64,000 nucleotides of DNA, taken from contig OZ251573.1 in NCBI GenBank assembly GCA_965243545.1, forward strand, positions 3,100,001 through 3,164,000. Reading direction: 5' to 3'. The position numbers and the translations under genes are program-made. Source of the DNA: CATQHW01 sp965243545. Its GTDB lineage: Bacteria; Spirochaetota; Spirochaetia; SZUA-6; Bin103. Below the pieces are notes generated by a model, which was not told the origin of the DNA, made no database searches, and saw nothing but the letters and a program-made list of their open reading frames with translations. Positions 61,501-64,000 of this stretch are shown in pieces; position 1 is the first letter of the stretch; each line of letters opens with the position of its first letter.

Positions 61501-64000
61501 CCCGGTCCAGCGTTGCCGTCACCGTGGCCGCGTTGCCGGTCCCGCTCTCGGCGATGGTCGAAGGCGTCAGGATCAGGGTCGCCTGCGGCCGGTCCGCCAC
61601 GGTCACGTCGAACGTGAGCGACGCCTGGTCGCCGTCCCCGTCGGTGGCGGTCCAGGTGTACTCGGTCTGCGCCAGCGCCGCAGTCGGCGCGCCGCTCACC
61701 CGGTGGCCGGCGTCCTTGGTCACCCCGCCCGGCAATGCAGGCGAGAGGGCATAGGAGACGCTCCCGTCGCCGCCGGTGGCGGCCGGCAACGTGAACGCCG
61801 TGATCGCCCTGCGCCGCGTCCACGACTGGTCCGGGATCGTCGCCGCCCCGAAGTCGGGCCGCCCGTTGTCCAGCACCGTGATGGTGAAGTTCCACGCCGC
61901 CCGGTCGCCGTCCGCGTCGGTGACGGTCCAGGCATACGAGGACTGGGCCATGGCCGCAGTAGGCGCGCCGGCGAGCGTGCGGTTGTGGGAGTCCACCACC
62001 GGCTCATCGGGTTCCGCGCCGGCGCGCGGGCTGGCGGCGCGCGCCACGCCGGCCGGCAGCGCGGGCGCCAGCGCGTAGCTCAACGGCGGGTCGCCGCCCA
62101 ACGCCACCGGCAGAATGCCGCTGACGGACTTGTACCGCGTCCACGCGTAGCTGGTTGGCGCAAGGCCGGTGAATGCCGGCAGGCTGTTGTCCGCCACGGT
62201 GATGGTAAAGGTGAGCTCCGCGCGGTCGCCGTCGCGGTCCGTGGCCCTCCAGGTGTAGGTGGTGGCGCCCATCGCTACCGTCGGCGCGCCGCTGATCCGG
62301 TGGCTGGCGTCCTTGGCCGCCCCCGCCGGCAGGGCGGGCGAGAGGGTGTAGGTGAGGGTCCCGTTGCCGCCGGTAGCGGCCGGCAGCGTGAACGCCGTGA
62401 GCGCCTTGTACCGCCGCCACGACTGGTTGGCCACGCTGGCGGCGCCGAAGGTGGGCGCCGCGTCGTCCTGCACCTCCAGCGTAAAGGTGAGCGTGGCCTG
62501 GTCGTCGTCGGCGTCGGTGGCGGTGAGCGTGTAGCTGGCCTGCGCCGCTACCGCGGTGGGGGTGCCGGAGATGGTGCCGCCGGTGTTGGCGCCGGTGGGC
62601 GCCGTATAGGCCACCCCGGCCGGCAGGGTGAGGGTGGTGGCGGCGCCCGGCCCGGTAAGCGCGTAGCTCAGCGCGCCGTTGCCGCCGGTGGCGGCCGGCA
62701 GCGCCACCGGGGAGATCGCTTCGTCCTTGACGTACACCTGCGCGGCGAAGGTGGCGGGTATGAACACCGGGGCGGCGTTGGCCGTGATCTCGATGGAAAA
62801 GTTGAGCGCGCCCTTGGCGCCGGTCACGCCGTCGGTCGCCTCCAGCGTGTAGGTGGCCGCTGCGGTCACGGTGGTCGGCGTCCCGGAAATGGTGCGCGAC
62901 GCGGCGGAGAACTGCAGGCCGTCCGGCAACGCCGGCCGCAACGCGTAGCTGATGGCGCCGCGGGCGCCGGCGGCCGCGGGCAGCGCGTAACTGACGGCGG
63001 AGCCGACCACCCAGGTCCGCGCAGACACCGTTCCGGTAAAGGCCGGCTGCATCAACACCCGTCCGTCCACCCGCCGATTGGCGTCCGCGGCCACGGCCGG
63101 CAGCGTCAGGCTGGCGGTGGTGCCGCCGGGGCCGGTGATGGTGGCGCCGTTGAGGGTGAGCGCGCCGCTGCCGAAGCCGATGCCGTCGCCGTCGCGGTCG
63201 TCCGCCACCACCAGGTAACGGAACCGGGTATAGCGCTGGCTCCCGCTGTGGCGCCCGGCCTGGCGGGTGCCGGAGCCGACGTCGAGCGCAAGCTGCGGCG
63301 TGCCGGTAACGGTCACCGGCTTGCCCCAGTTGACCACCACGTCGATCGCGTCGCCCTTGCCGTACACGCCGCCCGCCGGCCGGCCGGCGAACCCCGCGCT
63401 CACCACGACCGGCGGGTGGTTGGCCGCGCCGTTGACGTTCGGCGTACTGGCGTTGGTGACGTAGTTCCGTATCGACCCGTGGCCGAGCGCCGCGTTCACG
63501 CCGTACTGGTTGCGTATGGTGGCGCCGTTGAGCGCCAGCGAGTTGGCCGGCACGTCGACGCCGTTGCCGTCCGCGTCGCCGGCCTGCACCTCGTACTCGA
63601 ACCGGAGCTGGGACCCGGAGGCGGAAGCGAGGTCCAGCGTCTTGGTCGAGGAACCGATGACCAGGGACAGGCGCGGCGTGCCGGTCACCGTCACGCTCTG
63701 GCTGAACCTGACGTTGATGCCGATCACCTCGTAGCGGTCGAAGGTCGATCCGCGCTGCGGCGCGCCGATCGAAAGCGATCGCACCACCGGCGGGCGGATG
63801 GAGCCGTCCACCTTGTGGCCGGCGCCGCCCTGCACGGAGAAACCGCTGAGGCCGGTCACCGCCGGGTTGCCGTTGGCCGCGGTTTCGATCACGGCGCCGT
63901 TCAGACTCGGCCCGCTGCTCACCATGCTCACCCCGTCGGCGTCGCGGTCGGCCGCCTGCACGGCGTAGCTGAAGGCGATGCTGTTGGCGCCGGCGCCGGC
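46520..64000 (-). CDS. Giant repeat adhesin with Calx-beta-like modules and C-terminal barrel (N-terminus outside window)
   Basis: More than 5,820 codons are open and the frame continues past the right edge. In protein order: three repeats of about 110 residues with VTVTGTPRLSLVIG / LALNGATI motifs; about six He_PIG/cadherin-like domains (LPAATGGNGTLTYTLSPALPAG type); then Calx-beta-like modules of two kinds, A (VADASISENGGTTTVTATL) and B (LSDATIDEHDGTNPG), alternating. I count 15 B modules. A few canonical Calx-beta domains, which usually bind Ca2+, interrupt or end the array (SSPRVTEGASG, GDASIMEGDGA). The last 390 residues or so look like an autotransporter-type outer-membrane barrel (SIWGTGTLGG to the terminal LELAGAVHW, ending in Trp). 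It is predicted to be a surface protein for attachment, or self-transported. Confidence 0.85.
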   Translation of the reverse strand, partial: AGAGANSIAFSYAVQAADRDADGVSMVSSGPSLNGAVIETAANGNPAVTGLSGFSVQGGAGHKVDGSIRPPVVRSLSIGAPQRGSTFDRYEVIGINVRFSQSVTVTGTPRLSLVIGSSTKTLDLASASGSQLRFEYEVQAGDADGNGVDVPANSLALNGATIRNQYGVNAALGHGSIRNYVTNASTPNVNGAANHPPVVVSAGFAGRPAGGVYGKGDAIDVVVNWGKPVTVTGTPQLALDVGSGTRQAGRHSGSQRYTRFRYLVVADDRDGDGIGFGSGALTLNGATITGPGGTTASLTLPAVAADANRRVDGRVLMQPAFTGTVSARTWVVGSAVSYALPAAAGARGAISYALRPALPDGLQFSAASRTISGTPTTVTAAATYTLEATDGVTGAKGALNFSIEITANAAPVFIPATFAAQVYVKDEAISPVALPAATGGNGALSYALTGPGAATTLTLPAGVAYTAPTGANTGGTISGTPTAVAAQASYTLTATDADDDQATLTFTLEVQDDAAPTFGAASVANQSWRRYKALTAFTLPAATGGNGTLTYTLSPALPAGAAKDASHRISGAPTVAMGATTYTWRATDRDGDRAELTFTITVADNSLPAFTGLAPTSYAWTRYKSVSGILPVALGGDPPLSYALAPALPAGVARAASPRAGAEPDEPVVDSHNRTLAGAPTAAMAQSSYAWTVTDADGDRAAWNFTITVLDNGRPDFGAATIPDQSWTRRRAITAFTLPAATGGDGSVSYALSPALPGGVTKDAGHRVSGAPTAALAQTEYTWTATDGDGDQASLTFDVTVADRPQATLILTPSTIAESGTGNAATVTATLDRAVSAATTVTVAAAAGTNAEAGDFTLSANKTLTIAAGDTTSTGAVTITAVNNADAELDKSVTVSGSVSNAEVDAPDDVTLTITDDDRPSTPTLFIDAPSVTEGGTGDANTLEWTVTLLPASTQRVQVGVAVNSTGTATVGTLRTRAQTGADHGFPPEPTLVFAAGVTTQTVPVTVYGDATPEPDETVVMELSNPSNASLGNATGTGTILDDDAPAVTLAVADAAIAENGGTTTVTATLKRAWSAATTVTVTAVAGAYTVGADATITIAAGQTANAADSVTITAVDDAVDNVGDRAVTVTGTATESAHVTGAALTLTDDEATPEATLALSDAAIDEHDGTNPGASTVTATLNRASSEAVTLTVAATAGTNAADGDFSLSNTNTLTITAGTTSSTGTVTVTAVDNTVDAPDKEVTVSATVSGNSGVATPADVTLTIEDDEAAPTVALAVADASISENGGSTTVTATLSHASSAATTITVTAVSGAYTVGADATITIAAGETSNTTGSVTITAVDDAIDNVDDRAVTVTGTAANAQAAAESQTVSVTGAALTLTDDETTPTATLALSPATVDEHDGTNPGSSTVTATLNRASSEAVTLTVGAAAGTNAASGDFSLSSAKTLTIAAGETTSTGTVTVTAVDNTVSAPDKQVTVSATVSGDSGVADPASVTLTIEDDEAAPTVALAVADASISENGGTTTVTATLSHASSAPTTITVTAVDGAYTVGSDATITIAAGETTNATGSVTITAVNDAVDNVGNRAVTVTGTAANAQAASESQTVSVTGAALTLTDDETTPTATLALSDATIDEYDGTNPGSATVTATLNRASTEAVTLTVAAAAGTNAASGDFSLSSAETLTIAAGDTSSTGTVTVTSVDNTVDAPDKQVTVSATVSGNSGVADPASVTLTIEDDEAAPTVALALADSSISENGGTTTVTATLSHASSAATTITVQPEAGAYTVGADATITIAAGETSNAPDTATITAVDDAIDNVANRTATVTGTAANAQAAAESATVSVTGAALTLTDDEGAPTATLALSDATIDEHDGTNPGSATVTATLNRASTEAVTLTVATTAGTNAVASDFSLSSAKTLTIAAGDTSSTGTVTVTAVDNTADAPDKQVTVSATVSGNSGVADPASVTLTIEDDEAAPTVALALADSSISENGGSTTVTATLSHPSSAATTITVQPEAGAYTVGADATITIAAGETSNAADTATITAVDDATDNVVNRSATVTGTAQNSHDVGAVTGAALTLTDDETTPTATLALSDATIDEHDGTNPGSATVTATLNRASSEAVTLTVAVAAGTNAAATDYNLSSAKTLTIAAGDTSSTGTVTVTAVNNTVDAPDKQVTVSATASGNSGVADPSSVTLTIEDDEAAPTVTLAVADASISENGGATTVTATLSHASSAATTVTVTAVAGAYTVGADATITIAAGETTNATDSVTITAVNDAVDNVGDRAVTVTGTAANAQAAAESQTVTVTGVALTLTDDETTPTATLALSDATIDEHDGTNPGASTVTATLNRASTEAVTLTVVATAGTNAASGDFSLSSAKTLTIAAGDTTSTGTVTVTAVDNTVDAPDKQVTVSATVSGNSGVADPASVTLTIEDDEAAPTVALAVADAAISENGGTSTVTATLSHASSAATTVTVQPEAGAYTVGADATITIAAGETSNATDSVTITAVDDSIDNVANRSTTVSGTAQNSHDVGTVTGASLTLTDDEGAPTATLALSDATIDEHDGTNPGSATVTATLNRASTEAVTLTVAASAGTNAASGDFSLSSAKTLTIAAGDTSSTGTVTVTAVDNTVDAPDKEVTVSATVSGNSGVAAPADVTLTIEDDEAAPTVALAVADASISENGGTTTVTATLSHASSAATTITVTAVSGAYTVGSDTTITIAAGETSNAADSVTITAVDDSIDNVVNRSTTVTGTAVNAQAAAESATVTVTGAALTLTDDEDTPEATLALSPATVDEHDGTNPGSSTVTATLNRASSESVTLTVAAAAGTNAAAGDFSLSSAKTLTIAAGETSSTGTVTVTAVDNTVDAPDKEVTVSATVSGASGVADPASVTLTIEDDEAAPTVALALADSSISENGGSTTVTATLSHPSSAATTITVQPEAGAYTVGSDTTITIVAGETANAADTATITAADDSIDNVVNRSATVTATAQNSYNVGAVTGAALTLTDDETTPTATLALSDATIDEHDGTNPGSATVTATLNRASSEAVTLTVGATAGTNAASGDFSLSSAKTLTIAAGEISSTGTVTVTAVDNTADAPDKQVTVSATVSGNSGVADPASVTLTVEDDEAAPTVALALADSSISENGGSTTVTATLSHPSSATTTITVQPEAGAYTVGADATITIAAGETSSAADTATITAVDDAIDNVVNRSTTVTGTAVNAQAAAESATVVVTGAALTLTDDEATPEATLALSPATVDEHDGTNPGSATVTATLNRTSSEAVTLTVAAAAGTNAASGDFSLSSTTTLTIAAGDTSSTGTVTVTAVDNTADAPDKEVTVSATVSGNSGVADPASVTLTIEDDEAAPTVALAVADALISENGGATTVTATLSHASSAATTVTVQPASGAYTVGADTTITIAAGETANTADTVTITAVNDAIDNVGNRSTTVTGTAANAQAAADSATVSVTGAALTLTDDEATPEATLALSRATVDEHDGTNPGSATVTATLDRASSEAVTLTVAAAAGTNAASGDFSLSSAKTLTIAAGDTSSTGTVTVTAVDNTADAPDKQVTVSATVSGNSGVADPSSVTLTIEDDEATPTVALALADSSISENGGSTTVTATLSHPSSASTTITVQPEAGAYTVGADATITIAAGETSNAADTATITAVDDAIDNVVNRSATVTATAQNSHDVGAVTGAALTLTDDETTPTATLALSAATIDEHDGTSPGSATVTATLNRASSEAVTLTVAAAAGTNAASGDFSLSSAKTLTIAAGDTTSTGTVTVTAVDNTADAPDKQVTVSATVSGGSGVATPADVTLTIEDDEAAPKVTLVLSPSSISEDGGQATVTATLSHASSVATTVTVAATAGAHTVAADFSLSANKVLTIAAGTTTSTGAVTISAVDDDADAPNDKTVSVSATAANSHGAGNPNAVTLTITDDDVDLKPTFGGAQVASRLWPTATVIPRLVLPRATGGDGTLTYTLSPALPSWLSRNGFLVTGTTPDDPTNQVEYTWTVEDEDGDEDSVKFLAAVIRPGDPPLLVNPPGIVVNTGDLPAPSLSSPRVTEGASGTTSALTWTVTLSKTSTAQVTVKYADAGTGTATSGTDYAALSGGTLTFAPGETSKTVTVTVTGDGVDEPNETVKVSLSEPVNARLPVSAATGTGTIEDDDAAPTVTLAVADSAISENGGTTTVTATLSHASSAATTITVTAVSGAYTVGADATITIAAGATSNASDTATVTAVNDAIDNVGDRSVTVTGTAANAQAAAESATMTVTGAALTLTDDEATPEATLALSDAAIDEHDGTNAGSATVTATLNRASSEAVTLTVAAAAGTNAAAGDFSLSSANTLTIAAGDTSSTGTVSVTAVDNTVDAPDKEVTVSAVVSGISGVAAPSSVTLTIEDDEAAPTVALAVADSAISENGGATTVTATLSHASSAATTVTVTAVSGAYTVDADATITIAAGATSNAADTVTITAVNDAIDNVVNRSTTVTGTAANAQAAAESQTVSVTGAALTLTDDEGAPTATLALSPAAIDEHDGTNPGASTVTATLSRASTEAVTLTVEATAGTNAASGDFSLSSAKTLTIAAGDTTSTGTVTVTAVDNTVDAPDKQVTVSATVSGNSGVAAPASVTLTIEDDEAAPTVALAVADASISENGGATTVTATLSHASSAATTVTVQPEAGAYTVDADATITIAAGETTNATDSVTITAVDDAIDNVGDRAVTVTGTAANAQAAAESATVSVTGAALTLTDDEGAPEVTLALSPAAIDEHDGTNPGAATVTAALNRASTEAVTLTVEATAGTNAAATDFSLSSTKTLTIAAGETTSTGTVTVTAVDNTVDAPDKQVTVSATVSGDSGVAAPADVTLTIKDDEAAPTVTLALSQSAIDESGGATTVTATLSHPSGAATTITVPAMERAYTVGTDATITIAAGETANAADGVTITAMDNDVRSGDRTVMVMGTVENSMGAGTMTGAELTIRDDDGGTGFALNGWVEDQQWTQGQAITPFTLPAAVGGNGGVSYALAPALPSGVSRDADTREVTGAPAAARAETEYTWTATDSVGATVSVTFTIEVAASSGQTDTPPRRPPPPGGSAPPAAAAVPVTVSIGDASIMEGDGATVEAEFTVTLNRESPVPVTVSFITKDDTAIAGADYEHCDGVVTFAPGQTSQMITVPVLPDTTVEANEEFMVALAGEEHVLLEREVARGRIGDNDVALLAIDDTRVKEGDRGAAAAWFEVRMISKTERPVPLRYATMDGTARAGQDYRAAGGVLVFAPGEAAKRFAVTVLGDTEPEEHETFGVTLYDAEQRDASAGLAAEGTIEDDDRARLQRALRRAHAEFARVVATDAVAVIGGRLRDGPAGSQVTLHGRTLSLDALAAGPEAVPAAAPEPEADPLRRVSLVEFLGQSSIDLRTAAPHGGAPDHGVPNHGLSDNHEVGGPAWSIWGTGTLGGHSGAAAGGAAWDGTVTGGYLGADLRVAEPLLVGLALSHKVGATAYRESGDGDFKAQVETGMTSVLPYVLVEPLADLDVWAIGGVGFGGSGVIWRQRRLETANLLWLGAAGARYAAVSSATGLNLSVGTDGYYAWLGADSEQAPWLTKDAGAAVGRVRLLADARYDWQVSAESLLGLNVEVGGRWDAGDAASGFGAEVGGGVGYAHAGIGLEVRANGRYLVAHEDREFRDWGASAAVRFDPGAPGRGVAVAVAPEWGAAGSQAASVWAGVPLVGGTGAGPGSPKPIGLRPDHLAAEVSYGIVAGGEGLVTFYGGLSQALTDRPVYRVGSRMNLGGLDLDLSVDRQERAEGSAGYRLELAGAVHW
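49236..60765. repeat. Tandem 690/705-base super-repeat inside the giant gene
   Basis: Equivalent points recur at 49236, 49941, 50646 and 51351, then after an interruption (about 51480-52380) at 52383, 53073, 53778, 54483, 55173, 55878, 56568, 57273, 57963, 58668, 59373, 60078 and about 60765. The spacing is 705 bases (235 codons, one A plus one B module) or 690, the shorter form having a five-residue-shorter A-module end (NSHDVG type rather than NAQAAAES type). All spacings are multiples of three, and units are nearly identical over long stretches. Confidence 0.85.

Noticed and set aside
49236..61754. Regular plus-strand frames of about 227 codons, one per unit, opposite the giant gene
   Set aside because: They repeat only because the underlying Calx-beta-like modules repeat; there are no ribosome sites or recognisable domains. 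They are mirror frames of GC-rich repeats.
1..64000. tRNA, rRNA, riboswitch, insertion sequence or integrase
   Set aside because: I saw no clover-leaf or rRNA core sequence, no transposase or recombinase motifs, and no conserved leader structure. Covariance-model searches would be needed to exclude small RNAs.

Overview
The window is very GC-rich (by eye about 65-72% in most genes). Genes are tightly packed with many 1-4 base stop/start overlaps, and GTG starts are common. A heme-copper cytochrome oxidase points to aerobic respiration. A giant adhesin-like protein ending in a C-terminal beta-barrel points to a diderm (Gram-negative-type) envelope. Phytanoyl-CoA-dioxygenase-like, sulfatase, sialidase, Gfo/Idh/MocA and hydantoinase genes are the kind of content seen in uncultured marine or host-associated bacteria. 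I cannot assign a phylum from the sequence alone.

Layout. (1) 1-14.5 kb is catabolic and transport: a phytanoyl-CoA-dioxygenase-like gene, a Gly-rich lipoprotein, an operon of hydantoinase/oxoprolinase subunits (hyuA-hyuB), a class II aldolase and a PfkB kinase, an operon of a small membrane protein plus two ABC half-exporters, an amidohydrolase followed by a frameshifted dioxygenase remnant, and a sialidase-like BNR protein. (2) 14.6-31.7 kb is a defence island of visibly lower GC. A divergent XRE regulator and a minus-strand operon encode an N6-adenine methyltransferase with a degenerate nuclease-like N-terminus, a DUF4062-GHKL protein, a specificity subunit split over two frames, a NERD-pseudokinase-kinase-P-loop ATPase protein, a 554-aa protein of unknown function, and an 1812-aa HerA-like ATPase with a nuclease-like motif. 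This matches the plan of the methylation-associated defence system (MADS: MAD1, 2, 5, 6, 7, 8), but a DUF4062-GHKL gene sits where I expect MAD3/MAD4. (3) 31.7-41.5 kb holds a Gfo/Idh-sulfatase-membrane protein operon, an ImmA/IrrE-like protein preceded by an internally deleted partner gene, an AlbA_2/GHKL protein, an SDR, pyrE and a second Gfo/Idh gene. A 32-33 base direct repeat flanks the SDR-pyrE block. (4) 41.5-46.4 kb is a cytochrome c oxidase operon led by a cupredoxin lipoprotein gene, with coxB unusually last. (5) 46.5 kb to the window end is one open frame of more than 5,820 codons. It encodes N-terminal beta-domains, a long array of alternating Calx-beta-like modules (about 705-base DNA super-repeat) and a C-terminal autotransporter-like barrel. 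Its N-terminus lies beyond the window.

The most interesting system is the 14.6-31.7 kb defence operon. In it a methylation module (methyltransferase plus specificity subunit) is combined with a signalling kinase and two large ATPases, which suggests modification-guided sensing coupled to an effector. No tRNA, rRNA, CRISPR array or insertion sequence was recognised.
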